Below are positions 1 through 7,687 of a DNA stretch of 64,000 nt, in pieces. Under the pieces are notes generated by a model. It saw only the letters and a program-made list of their open reading frames with translations. It was not told the origin of the DNA and did no database searches. Source of the stretch: Methylobacterium sp. C25 (GTDB taxonomy: Bacteria > Pseudomonadota > Alphaproteobacteria > Rhizobiales > Beijerinckiaceae). The stretch is taken from contig NZ_JAAUVI010000015.1 in NCBI RefSeq assembly GCF_021352225.1, positions 1 to 64,000 on the forward strand, written 5' to 3'. The translations under genes and the position numbers were made by a program. The stretch's first letter is position 1. The number at the start of each line of letters is the position of its first letter.

Positions 1-1
1 G

Positions 2-157
2 CAGGCAGCTGAAGCCACGCGCAAGGCTGCAGCGCAGGGCGCCCTCTATGCCGCACTGGCCTTGCTAATTGGTGCAGCCGCCGCGTTCTTCAGCGGTCGC
101 GCTGGGGCAGTAAACCCCACCCTCACGTCCACGCCCGGCGCGGTCCGGCGCAGCTGA
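2..157 (+). CDS. C-terminal end of a membrane protein (partial)
   Basis: The window opens inside this gene. The frame starting at base 2 is open for 51 codons and stops at TGA 155-157. The visible tail has an Ala-rich hydrophobic stretch of about 20 residues (core LYAALALLIGAAAAFFSGRA), which looks like one transmembrane helix, then a short polar end. A charged, Ala-rich segment with Lys/Arg precedes the helix. Tails like this occur in short rhizobial membrane proteins of unknown function, but too little is visible to name the family. Confidence 0.5.
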   Translation, partial: QAAEATRKAAAQGALYAALALLIGAAAAFFSGRAGAVNPTLTSTPGAVRRS

Positions 158-625
158 GTGAGACAGCGAGCAGAGTGGCGGCCAGCCACTCTGCTCATGC
201 CGTGCGACCCTCACTGGAGAGCAGGACGGTTATCAATCCGAAACTCACGGCGGAGCGCATCGGGTCAGGTCTGCGTCCTTGGGCCTGGGTCGCCTATCAC
301 CACGACGGTGAATAGTGGGATGGGTCCAGAGCGATGTTCTCGTCGCGCGAAGCGGCGCTCCGCATCGGGACTCAGATTCTGGTCTGGAAAACTCGTGTGA
401 CCAGGCGCGTGACTCTGCACTGACAGGATCAGCTCGGATAGCTCGCCTGGCTTGTTGCGCGCTTGGCGGCGGTTCGCGCCTTTTCGTCAGCTTCGTCCAG
501 GGCGCGATCGGCGGGTTCTCGCGCTTCATCGACAATACCGGACCTCGGCGGTCCGCTGGGGCGCACAACATCGTCATCGCCTGGGTGGTCACGCTTCCTG
601 CGGCGGCTGCGATCTCCGCAAGCTG
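158..625. other. No gene recognised (468 bp)
   Basis: Open frames on both strands here overlap each other, have no ribosome binding site and do not resemble any family I know. The minus-strand part just after the SRAP stop at 626 may be the decayed 3' end of that gene, since SRAP proteins usually run further than this one does. Confidence 0.4.
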
Positions 626-1255
626 CTATGCCTTCACATGGCTGCTCTCGGCCGGCTTTAGGATCTCGGTACCGGCCGAGCCGTCGAGCCAAGCGTCGAT
701 CTGCTTGCCGTCGAGGATCACCGGCATGCGGTCGTGATACGGCCCCATCCAATCCGATGGCTCTGTGACGACCATCGTGCAGGACAGCATTTCCTCGCCC
801 TCGGGATCGCGCCAACGGTCCCACAGGCCCGCGATCACCAATACGGGCGCATCGTCGGCGGCCGTGAAGAGATGGGGCTGCTTGTCACCCTTCTCGCCGG
901 TCCATTCGTAGAAGCCGCTCGCGGGAATGATGCAGCGCCGCTTCTTGAAGGCGTCGCGGAACATGGGCTTCTCGGCCACAGTCTCGGCGCGGGCGTTGAA
1001 CGTCGCCGGCACGCTCTTTAGCGGCTTCTTCCACCACATTGGAACGAGCACCCAGCGCATCGGAACGATCTCGCGTCCCTCCTCGCCGTGGCGGACCGCC
1101 TCGACAGTCGTGGTCGGCGCGATGTTGTAGCGGGCGCCCAGGTTTCCGCGCGGGCCGATGATGCTCATCGCCTCATGGACCTGTGCCCAGGTGGGATATT
1201 GGGTGAAGCGTCCGGAAATTGGGGCAGTCTGCGCCTGCGAGTTTGTCATGGCCAT
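626..1255 (-). CDS. SRAP-domain protein (YedK/HMCES-like) lacking the catalytic Cys
   Basis: SRAP proteins form a covalent thiazolidine link to abasic sites in single-stranded DNA through Cys2, exposed after Met removal (established for YedK/HMCES). The rest of the family signature is here: SGRFTQ near the N-terminus, FNARAET with the conserved Asn, GFYEW with the active-site Glu, and PYHDRMP with the active-site His. The usual N-terminal Met-Cys-Gly-Arg is instead Ile-Ser-Gly-Arg (ATT TCC GGA CGC) and lies 12 residues inside the ORF, behind an added stretch beginning MAMTNSQAQT. The C-terminus also stops early (PAESSHVKA). The protein has 209 residues; ATG at 1255 or 1249 could start it and neither has a clear RBS. 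The fold may remain, but canonical crosslinking should be lost. A decaying gene is the alternative. It is divergent from the gene at 1303. Confidence 0.8.
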   Translation of the reverse strand: MAMTNSQAQTAPISGRFTQYPTWAQVHEAMSIIGPRGNLGARYNIAPTTTVEAVRHGEEGREIVPMRWVLVPMWWKKPLKSVPATFNARAETVAEKPMFRDAFKKRRCIIPASGFYEWTGEKGDKQPHLFTAADDAPVLVIAGLWDRWRDPEGEEMLSCTMVVTEPSDWMGPYHDRMPVILDGKQIDAWLDGSAGTEILKPAESSHVKA

Positions 1256-1302
1256 GGATCATCGGCCAACCGTCCACGGTTGGATGGCCTAAGGAGAGCC
1301 CC

Positions 1303-1494
1303 ATGTCCGCGACCACGATCACCCTGACGCCGGAAATCAGCGAGGCGATCGACCGCTTCATCGCCGGGCAAGACCCGAAGCCGAGCCGAGACGAGGCCGT
1401 CACCGCGGCGCTCGGCGACTGGCTATCTCAACAAGGCGCAATGCCGTTCGTCGACTGCCCTCCCGAGGTCGAAGCAAAGGGCGAGTGCGAGTGA
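1303..1494 (+). CDS. Small ribbon-helix-helix-like protein
   Basis: A 63-residue protein starting at ATG 1303, behind a good RBS (AAGGAGAG at 1291). The upstream in-frame extension to 1219 is rejected because it has no RBS and would run into the divergent SRAP promoter region. The N-terminal half (ITLTPEISEAIDRFIAG followed by SRDEAVTAALGDWL) has the beta-strand/helix/helix spacing of CopG/ribbon-helix-helix proteins such as antitoxins and small repressors. No toxin gene follows directly; the next frame overlaps by 10 bp and is of unknown type. The RHH assignment is an inference from pattern only. Confidence 0.6.
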   Translation: MSATTITLTPEISEAIDRFIAGQDPKPSRDEAVTAALGDWLSQQGAMPFVDCPPEVEAKGECE

Positions 1495-2252
1495 CGCAAG
1501 GCTGTCTCTGCTGGCAGCATACCTGGCCCGAGGAAGGTCCGGATTTCATCCTGCAGCGAGAACGCTCTGGGGGGGCGGAGACCATCAGCCGTGTCATGCT
1601 TCACCGACCGGTCGATGCAAACGTCGACTATTGGATGTGGACTTTGACGTCTCGGGCTGGAGCCGTCGGGATCGAGAAGCCGATTTTTGAGATGTCAGGA
1701 TCGCTTGTGACGCAGCGCGGCGCGCGAGATGCTCTAGATGTCGCCTGGCGCCAGGAAGAGGCTTTTCGGCGGGAGGTGCAAAATCATCCAGCCTATCCGG
1801 GCCTGTCTTCGTATGCTCGTGACTCCATCGTCAACGGACAACCGTCGGCGGCGAAGTGGGAACAGGAGTTAGGGGACCGACATCGCGGGCTCTCGCTAAG
1901 CTTGCCGCGACGGCAGCGGCGCGGGTTTCGGCACCGCCGGAGCCTCTGTGATGTTGAAATCGATCCGGAACAACACGAGGTCGGCGTCGTCGGTCACTTC
2001 GAGACGCCATTCCTCCCCGAGCTTCACTTCCCGGCCCTCCTCACTGATCAACTCACCCGCCACGCGAAGCGCCATTCTGCGAGCAGCAGCGTAGTCGGGC
2101 AACTCGGTGCCGTTCGGATCACGCGCGGTGAACCCATCATAGATGTGGAAATGAAACCGAGGCACGCATCGCTCGTCGTTCATAAGGCGACGGCGAAGAA
2201 TGCCCTCAGTCGCCGACGCCCGAACTTGCCGGCCAGCGATTGTTTTCAATAG
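1485..2252 (+). CDS. Hypothetical protein; only the first ~135 codons look coding
   Basis: The frame opens at GTG 1485 (alternatives GTG 1491, ATG 1596) and runs to 2252. The first part has protein-like composition, including YWMWTLTSRAG and DALDVAWRQEEAFRREV. These resemble short Methylobacterium/Bradyrhizobium orphans in which a W-W-T-L-T strand is followed by an Ala/Trp helix. From about 1896 onward the frame is antisense to a convincing DUF6894 gene and becomes Arg/Ser-rich, so that part is probably not genuine. A lost stop codon or a frameshift near 1890 would explain the shape. Function unknown. Confidence 0.35.
   Translation: MRVTQGCLCWQHTWPEEGPDFILQRERSGGAETISRVMLHRPVDANVDYWMWTLTSRAGAVGIEKPIFEMSGSLVTQRGARDALDVAWRQEEAFRREVQNHPAYPGLSSYARDSIVNGQPSAAKWEQELGDRHRGLSLSLPRRQRRGFRHRRSLCDVEIDPEQHEVGVVGHFETPFLPELHFPALLTDQLTRHAKRHSASSSVVGQLGAVRITRGEPIIDVEMKPRHASLVVHKATAKNALSRRRPNLPASDCFQ
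1896..2165 (-). CDS. DUF6894-family small protein (copy 1)
   Basis: An 89-residue protein with the family pattern: PRFHFHIYDG at the start, then D-x-x-G-T-E-L-P-D, an Ala-rich helix (AAARRMALRVAGELI), and a C-terminal WRLEVTDDADLVLFRIDFN. It is one of three copies in this window (others at 11887 and 32535). I chose GTG 2165 because both this copy and the 11887 copy align at a Val/Met-Pro-Arg start; ATG 2183 would add six residues. The function of the family is not known to me. Members are short, acidic, and abundant in Methylobacterium and Bradyrhizobium. Confidence 0.75.
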   Translation of the reverse strand: MPRFHFHIYDGFTARDPNGTELPDYAAARRMALRVAGELISEEGREVKLGEEWRLEVTDDADLVLFRIDFNITEAPAVPKPAPLPSRQA

Positions 2253-2278
2253 CGAAAAAGCTCTGAGGTTCCTGGGTG

Positions 2279-2437
2279 TTATCGGTGCATAGCGCGAACA
2301 TGTCTCTGGGCTCCCTTCGCGCCCGTTGCGCTAGAAAAATCCGTGCAGCAGACAGCGCTCCAGGCGATGGCCGCAGCCCAAACGACAGTCACACCAGCTG
2401 GTGCGGCCAACAGAATACCGATCGACAAAGAATTCAC
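2279..2437 (-). CDS. Possible tiny membrane protein
   Basis: A 52-codon frame starting at GTG 2437 with one hydrophobic helix (core GILLAAPAGVTVVWAAAIAW), then a polar tail. Its GTG overlaps the TGA of a 22-codon upstream peptide (MFVGSIGRYVQMM...), giving the start-stop overlap typical of translational coupling. There is no RBS and no recognised homologue, so this is only a candidate. Confidence 0.25.
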   Translation of the reverse strand: MNSLSIGILLAAPAGVTVVWAAAIAWSAVCCTDFSSATGAKGAQRHVRAMHR

Positions 2438-2540
2438 TCGTTGCCGCCGGAGCTCACAGTGCGCATCATTTGGACATAGCGTCCGATGCTGCCGACGAAC
2501 ATCAGCAACGCTCCGCACGGTGGGGGTCGAGAAGCGCATG

Positions 2541-2572
2541 AAAAAGCCCGCCGCGGCGAGCCGGGCGGGTTG
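2541..2572 (-). terminator. Rho-independent terminator of the 2594 gene
   Basis: Read on the minus strand, a CCCGCC...GGCGGG stem with an 11-nt loop is followed by CTTTTTC. It lies about 20 bp after the stop of the exported-protein gene at 2594. Confidence 0.7.
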
Positions 2573-2593
2573 AAGCCGTTGATGGACAAAATG

Positions 2594-2884
2594 TTAGTTC
2601 GAGTTGCCGCCACCACCTCCACTACCCTGAGGCACCGCCCGTTCGGGCTGGTTTGCGTTACCAGCCGCCGCTGAGTCTGATTGGAAAGTATCTGCTCCCG
2701 TAGAACCGCGCGGTACAGTCACATCGACCTCGCCCCCTGTATTATTTTGTCCACCGATGTTCGCACCAGTGGTCGAAGGAGAATTTGATCCGATCGGCGG
2801 ATGTCCTAGGGGAAGCGTGGATTGTGCCATAACGGGCGATGCGAACGCAACGACGCCCGCTAGAGCAAGGCTGAACTTGGTCAT
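2594..2884 (-). CDS. Small exported Gly/Asn-rich protein
   Basis: A 96-residue protein starting at ATG 2884 with AGGA five bases upstream. Residues 1-21 form a clear Sec signal peptide (MTKFSLALAGVVAFASPVMA, cleavage after AMA-like VMA). The mature part is low-complexity and rich in Gly, Ser, Asn and Thr (for example GANIGGQNNTGG and a GSGGGGGNSN end), suggesting a disordered periplasmic or surface protein. It stands alone with its own terminator at 2541-2572. No enzymatic motif is visible and the function is unknown. Confidence 0.75.
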   Translation of the reverse strand: MTKFSLALAGVVAFASPVMAQSTLPLGHPPIGSNSPSTTGANIGGQNNTGGEVDVTVPRGSTGADTFQSDSAAAGNANQPERAVPQGSGGGGGNSN

Positions 2885-3318
2885 GTAAATCCTGACAGAT
2901 AGTGAGCATGTAGAACCATCGGCAGCCGCCAAATATCCCTGAACTTTTCGGGCATTGTGCCGCGGCTCGGCTTGGCACACCAAATGCTCAACTCGATTTC
3001 CATTGAGATGGGCTAAACGCGCAATTCGGCGCTGGCCGCGTCATCATTCAGGCCGATTCCTAGATCTTGAAGCGCGGATAGCAAAAAGCTTCAGAAAGGG
3101 ATCGTCGCCAGGAGGCCCACGTGGCCATCGTCTGCTCGCGCGGCGCGATGATGCGATGGCGCCTTGGAGGGATCAGGAGCCGGCCTCCAGCGGCGTTGCG
3201 CGGCGGGTTACATCCCCGCACGGGCGATCCGTTCCGCTGGATCGAACAGGCCATGGACAACTGCCTCGCGCTGACCCGGGGCGCGGCGATGCCGCCTATC
3301 GAAGGCGCCCCGGGCAGT
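2885..3318. other. No gene recognised (434 bp)
   Basis: Short overlapping frames on both strands, without RBS or family resemblance. Probably the promoter region of the 2594 gene plus decayed sequence upstream of the GlxA relic. Confidence 0.4.
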
Positions 3319-3657
3319 CTAAAGGCTTCGAACGAGTACAAGGATAAGCTGATGACGATGGACGGCGCCGAGGTCCTGGCCGGGGCAGTCACCCGGGGCG
3401 AGACCGCGATTCTGGACGCTTGGCTCGCGGGCCTGCGCGCCGGTGCCTCGCGCGAAGTGGCGCGGAGTCATCCCGGCCCGGACTGTAAAATGGTCCTCGG
3501 CCGGGCGGGCGGTTACCCAACGCCGCACCTCCTGCAGGGCAGGTCGGCCGTTCAAAACGGCCCCTTTAGCGGCTGAACTACATCTGCCGCCGCTCCGCTT
3601 GAACAACATAACGAACTGGGACGCGACCCACCGTGCGACCTTGGCGTCCAGATCCAC
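3319..3657 (-). pseudogene. Relic of a GlxA-family (DJ-1/AraC) regulator
   Basis: An open minus-strand frame of 112 codons keeps fragments of the linker and AraC DNA-binding domain of GlxA-type regulators. KRSGGRCS corresponds to the usual KRPGGQSQFS. RPALQEVRRWVTARPAEDHF corresponds to the helix before the HTH. VRAGMTPRHFAR corresponds to the first HTH motif (typically RAGMSPRHFAR). The N-terminal DJ-1 domain and second HTH are gone and the flanks are unrelated. An intact relative is at 53562-54605, where the matching segment reads FFKRPGGQSQFS. This is a decayed fragment, not a working gene. Confidence 0.6.
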
Positions 3658-3955
3658 TTCTACAAGCGCCAGGGCGAAGAGGAATGCGCCGCTTTAAATC
3701 GAGCCATAGCATTGAGAGCGCCCGGCGAGGCCGCCGAGCCCCGCCATTCCATCATTGGCTTGCCAGAGCCTATGTCCGTTTCAGAGCAGGTATTCGACAT
3801 GTCGGAACGACCGGGTTGGGCGCGATTCGGCCCGGTGGCATGAAGGCCCCTCGACGTCGGCATCGAGGGTGTTCTTCGACTTCCGGCGCGATGCTCACCA
3901 GAAAATGGAGATCGAGTCGGTCACGGTCGGCGATGGGCTGATGTCAAAAGGGCAT
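3658..3955. other. No gene recognised (298 bp)
   Basis: No credible coding sequence. A stretch near 3803-3840 (ACGACCGGGTTGGGCGC) resembles the start of the dispersed repeat seen at 29871 and 59716. Confidence 0.35.
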
Positions 3956-5068
3956 TCAGCGCCGTACCAGCACCGGCCCGTCCATGCCTGGCCAGTCGGA
4001 GTAGCCGGTCGCACCGCCGCCGTACCAATATTGCTTGGGCGCCTCGGCTAATGGTGCCCTGCTCGCCAGCCGCCCGACTAGGTCGGGGTTCGCGAGGTAA
4101 GGGCGGCCGAAGCTGAACAGATCGGCGCGGCCCTCGGCCAGTTCCTTCTCAGCGACATCCAGGGTGTTCTGGTTGTTGCCGATATAGGCGCCCTCGAACC
4201 GGCGACGCAGGTCAAGGAAGTCGACGCCTTCCGGCACGTCGCGGGTCTGCTGGGTCACGCCTTCGATCGTGTGGATGTACAGCAGACCGTAGGCGTTGAG
4301 TGCGTCGACATAGGCGCCGAAAGTCTCGTGCGTGGTCGAATCGAGCGGGGTCTCGCCAGGTTGCGTGGTGGCGGGCGAGAGGCGGATGCCGACGCGGTTA
4401 CCGCCGCCCCAGGCCTCGGTGACGGCCTCGACCACCGCTAGCGGGAAGCGCAGGCGGTTCTCGATCGAGCCGCCGTACCGATCGGTGCGCTTGTTGGTGG
4501 AATCGCGGACGAACTGCTCCAGCAGGTAGTTGTTGGCGGAATGAATTTCGACGCCGTCGAAGCCGGCGCGCTTGGCGTTCTCGGCGGCGCGGCGATAATG
4601 CTCGACGATACCGGGGATCTCGTCGGTCTCGAGCGCGCGCGGCGTGACGTGCTCCTTCATGCCGCCTTCGGTGAAAGCGCTGCCCGTCGGTTTGATCGCC
4701 GAAGCCGAGACCGGGAGCTGACCGTCAGGCTGAACGTCCGGGTGCGAAATGCGGCCGGTATGCCAGAGTTGCAGGAAGATCCGGCCATCGTTGGCGTGAA
4801 CCGTCGATGTGATCTTCTGCCAGCTTTCGACCTGCGCTTCGGTCCAGATGCCGGGGGTGTATGCGTAACCGACGGCCTGAGGGGAGATGTTGGTCGCCTC
4901 CGAGATGATCAGGCCGGCATTCGATCGTTGGCCGTAATAATCCTGGGCGAAATCCGGTGGCACGCCCTGCGTCGACGAGCGGCTGCGCGTCAGCGGCGCC
5001 ATTACAATGCGGTTCTTAAGTTCCAGGTCACCGATCGTGACGGGCTGGAGGATCGGGCTCGTTGTCAT
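3956..5068 (-). CDS. Old yellow enzyme family alkene reductase (NemA-like)
   Basis: An FMN-dependent NAD(P)H oxidoreductase of the OYE family, which reduces activated C=C bonds of enones, maleimides or nitro compounds in the cytoplasm. The 370-residue length is normal. Visible features: LKNRIVMAPLTRSR near the FMN site, the LQLWHTGRISHP segment at 99-110, the substrate-binding pair H176-x-x-N179 in EIHSANNYLLEQF, RYGGSIENR at 198-206, and SFGRPYLANPDL near the C-terminus. ATG 5068 has GAGGA upstream; the longer frame to 5167 is rejected. It lies 95 bp downstream of the sulfite-oxidase-like gene on the same strand and is probably cotranscribed. Detoxification of electrophiles is the likely role; the substrate is unknown. 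Confidence 0.92.
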   Translation of the reverse strand: MTTSPILQPVTIGDLELKNRIVMAPLTRSRSSTQGVPPDFAQDYYGQRSNAGLIISEATNISPQAVGYAYTPGIWTEAQVESWQKITSTVHANDGRIFLQLWHTGRISHPDVQPDGQLPVSASAIKPTGSAFTEGGMKEHVTPRALETDEIPGIVEHYRRAAENAKRAGFDGVEIHSANNYLLEQFVRDSTNKRTDRYGGSIENRLRFPLAVVEAVTEAWGGGNRVGIRLSPATTQPGETPLDSTTHETFGAYVDALNAYGLLYIHTIEGVTQQTRDVPEGVDFLDLRRRFEGAYIGNNQNTLDVAEKELAEGRADLFSFGRPYLANPDLVGRLASRAPLAEAPKQYWYGGGATGYSDWPGMDGPVLVRR

Positions 5069-5163
5069 GGTTCCTCGGATCGTGGTGAGCGGAAAGCGGG
5101 TCTTTGCCGGTCCGCTCCCCTGCGGCGGATACGTCACAGAGCGGATGTCGCGAACCCGTCCGT

Positions 5164-6294
5164 TCACGGGCCCCCTGGGCCATTCGAAGCGGGGATCAAG
5201 CTACTCATGTTCTGATCGATCACACTGATCCGCACCCGGTGCCAACAGGTGCAAAGGTAACCTTTGTGATTCCAGGTGTCGGTCGGCAGCGCGGGTTGCG
5301 TCTGGCCGGCCATGTCCCAAGCGCGAACGGCGAGCTCATGCTCGCCTGGAGCCAGATAGAGTTCTACGCTCCAGAACGTCCAGGCGAATGGCGCATCCTG
5401 TTCGTGCTCCAGATCAGCCTGCGTCCAGGACCGGCCGCCATTCCCGGAAACATCGACGCGCACGATGGCTCTGTCGCCACTTACTGCGTAGCCACGAACC
5501 CGGTTCCGTCCGGCCTTAAGGGTGGCTCCGCGTTCGGGATCACAGATCGCGGCGTTGAGCGGCATCGTGTCGATGGTATGCCCCTTGGTCGGGTCCGCCG
5601 TCTCTGCGGTCACGCCGGGCGGGAACAGCTTGTAATCCTCGGCCTGAATTGGGTTGTCGGACGGGTGGTCCTGCACGGTGAGGCGCCGGAGCCATTTCGG
5701 ACTGCGAACGCCGGCGAAGCCAGGCACGACCGCGCGGACTGGGTAGCCGTGCTCGGGGAGCAGGGGCTCGCCGTTCATGGCGTAGGCGAGCAAGGTTTCG
5801 GGCGCCATTGCCTTGCGGAGTGGGATCGATGCTCCATACGGGCGTCCTTCCACCATGTCATGGCTCTCGAAGGCCACGTGGAGATCCGCACCATCCGCAA
5901 CACCCGCCTCGCGCAGGATGTCTCCGAGCCGGACTCCGGTCCAAGCGGCCGTCGCGATAGCACCGGCATCCCATGGATCGCCCGATACCGGGGCAACCGC
6001 GCGCATGTCGGCGCGACGATTGCCCGCACATTGCATTGTTGCCGTGACCACAGCTTCCGGGAAACGGGTCTGCAGGTCGTGCAGCGAAAGTTCCAGCCTG
6101 ACACCAGCTCCGCCAAAAATGGCAATGCGCCAGGTTTCTAAGTCGAGGTCCGGAAGATCGCCGTGCGAGCGGACATAGAAGTTCTCCGCCGAAGTCCGGT
6201 AGGAGGCGCGCAGTCGACCCAGAGGCGGTTCGGCATTGTAGGGCTGATCGCCGTGGACGATCAGGCGAGCCTTTCGCTCGGATAGGCTCGACAT
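5164..6294 (-). CDS. Sulfite oxidase-family molybdopterin oxidoreductase
   Basis: A 376-residue protein with the two domains of the sulfite oxidase family. The Mo-cofactor domain (about residues 30-230) carries the molybdenum-ligand Cys89 in ATMQCAGNRR, followed by WDAGAIATAAWTGVRL and HGYPVRAVVPGFAGVRSPKW. The C-terminal Ig-like dimerisation domain (about 255-370) includes GNGGRSWTQADLE and RAWDMAGQTQP. There is no Tat or Sec signal, so it appears cytoplasmic, unlike periplasmic SorA/SorT types. ATG 6294 follows GGGAGCC. It is upstream of the OYE gene on the same strand and divergent from a broken AraC-type gene at 6532 that may have controlled it. The substrate could be sulfite or another oxyanion or sulfoxide. 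Confidence 0.88.
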   Translation of the reverse strand: MSSLSERKARLIVHGDQPYNAEPPLGRLRASYRTSAENFYVRSHGDLPDLDLETWRIAIFGGAGVRLELSLHDLQTRFPEAVVTATMQCAGNRRADMRAVAPVSGDPWDAGAIATAAWTGVRLGDILREAGVADGADLHVAFESHDMVEGRPYGASIPLRKAMAPETLLAYAMNGEPLLPEHGYPVRAVVPGFAGVRSPKWLRRLTVQDHPSDNPIQAEDYKLFPPGVTAETADPTKGHTIDTMPLNAAICDPERGATLKAGRNRVRGYAVSGDRAIVRVDVSGNGGRSWTQADLEHEQDAPFAWTFWSVELYLAPGEHELAVRAWDMAGQTQPALPTDTWNHKGYLCTCWHRVRISVIDQNMSSLIPASNGPGGP

Positions 6295-6531
6295 CGAGGC
6301 TCCCGTTCGGGTGAGGACATGAGTGAACGCGCCGACGGCGGTAAAGCTCAATCGCCAGTCCAGGGACTACCACGGCGAAACTGCCGGACGGCCGACGAAC
6401 GGCTGCTCTGGATAAGCGCCCGTGCTGGGCCAGGCGGCTAGTTTGGGTCGAAAGCAGCGTATCAGCTTCGCCGCCCCCGTCTGCTCGAAATCATTGGGGC
6501 TTTCGCCAGTGGTGACGCATAGTACACCATC

Positions 6532-7503
6532 ATGGGAGCCGACCTTCTCGATCGCCTTCTCGTCACGCTCGCGGTGCGGCTGCGCTCGTTCTCCGTTTGC
6601 ACCATACAGCGCGGATGGCGCCTGGGTTTTAGCCCGTTCGAGGCGATCACCGTCCACTACGTGCTGCGCGGAACCGGAAGCCTTAGGGTCGGGCGAGGCC
6701 CGTGGCGATCCTTCGCGCCGCATACCATCATCGTCGTGCCGGCTCGCCACTCGCACAGCCTCGGCGCCGCCGAGGATTGCGTCGGTGAGGTCCGCGCCGA
6801 GGATCACTGCGTCCTCCACGGTGACGGCCTGATCTCCTTCACGGCCGGTGACGGGAGCTCCGATGCGCTGTTCGTGTGCGGCCAGATCGCCGACACCCAC
6901 ACCGGTGCGATGGGTCTGTTCGAGCTGTTCCAGGCCCCCGTGGTGGAGACCTTTCCCACCGATCCTGCGTTGCACTACGCCTTCGAGCTCATGCTCGCCG
7001 AGGTTGTGAGCCCCAATCTCGCGACACAGGCGATGACGGAGGTGCTGATGAAGCAGTGCCTCATCCTCCTCCTGCGCCGCCAGCTAACGGTGAGCGATTT
7101 CACGTCCCCGATCCTGGCGGCCCTGTAGGATCCGAAGCTCGCCCGCGCCGTCCTGGCGGTCCTCGAACAGCCAGGCGCACACTACTCCGTCGAGGGTTTG
7201 GCGGCCCTCGCTGGCATGGGCCGGACCAGCTTCGCCGAGGCGTTCGCCGCGGCCTTTGGGCAAGGCCCGATGGAGTTCGTCCAGAGGGTCCGCCTCCGGA
7301 TCGCCTCCCGTCTCCTTAGCGGCACTGACCTACCGGTTAAGGTCATCGCCGCCAGCGTCGGCTACGCGAGCCGGAGCGCATTCAGCAAGGCGTTCGCGAT
7401 CGAGTTCGGGACTGCGCCTAGCCATTTCCGCATGGTGGGCGGAATGGACGAAGGCGAACCGGAGCGCATCGAGAGCGAGCCTCCGGACACCGAGCCAATC
7501 TGA
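6532..7503 (+). pseudogene. AraC-family regulator interrupted by one in-frame amber codon
   Basis: A single frame of 324 codons encodes a full AraC/cupin regulator apart from TAG at 7126-7128. The N-terminal half holds the cupin-type sensor (ITVHYVLRGTGSL, VVPARHSHSLG). After the stop the same frame continues with DPKLARAVLAVLEQPG and a complete two-HTH domain (SVEGLAALAGMGRTSFAEAF; KVIAASVGYASRSAFSKAF). In relatives the stop position is usually a polar residue before D-P-x-L-A-R; CAG to TAG is the simplest change. The lesion separates sensor and DNA-binding domains, so the gene is probably inactive unless the amber is suppressed. It is divergent from the sulfite-oxidase/OYE pair and upstream of the catalase-family gene, either of which could have been its target. 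Confidence 0.85.
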
Positions 7504-7687
7504 TCCCATCACGACGCCGAGTGGCCCCGTCCCGGTGCTCCAGCGTTCGGATCACGTCCGCGAGCGTTCGACCGGACCAAGGCCGTCGGAACCGTCGAGG
7601 TCGGGTGATCTTGGCCACCGAGAGTGGGTGAGGACGAAAGGTGACCGGTCCCCGGTCGTTCCATCGCTCCCGCCCCAGGGAACGATC

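Noticed and set aside
3121..3576. Plus-strand open frame of 151 codons
   Set aside because: It overlaps the GlxA relic antisense, and its composition resembles no family.
4541..6141. Overlapping plus-strand frames
   Set aside because: Antisense to the OYE and sulfite-oxidase genes.
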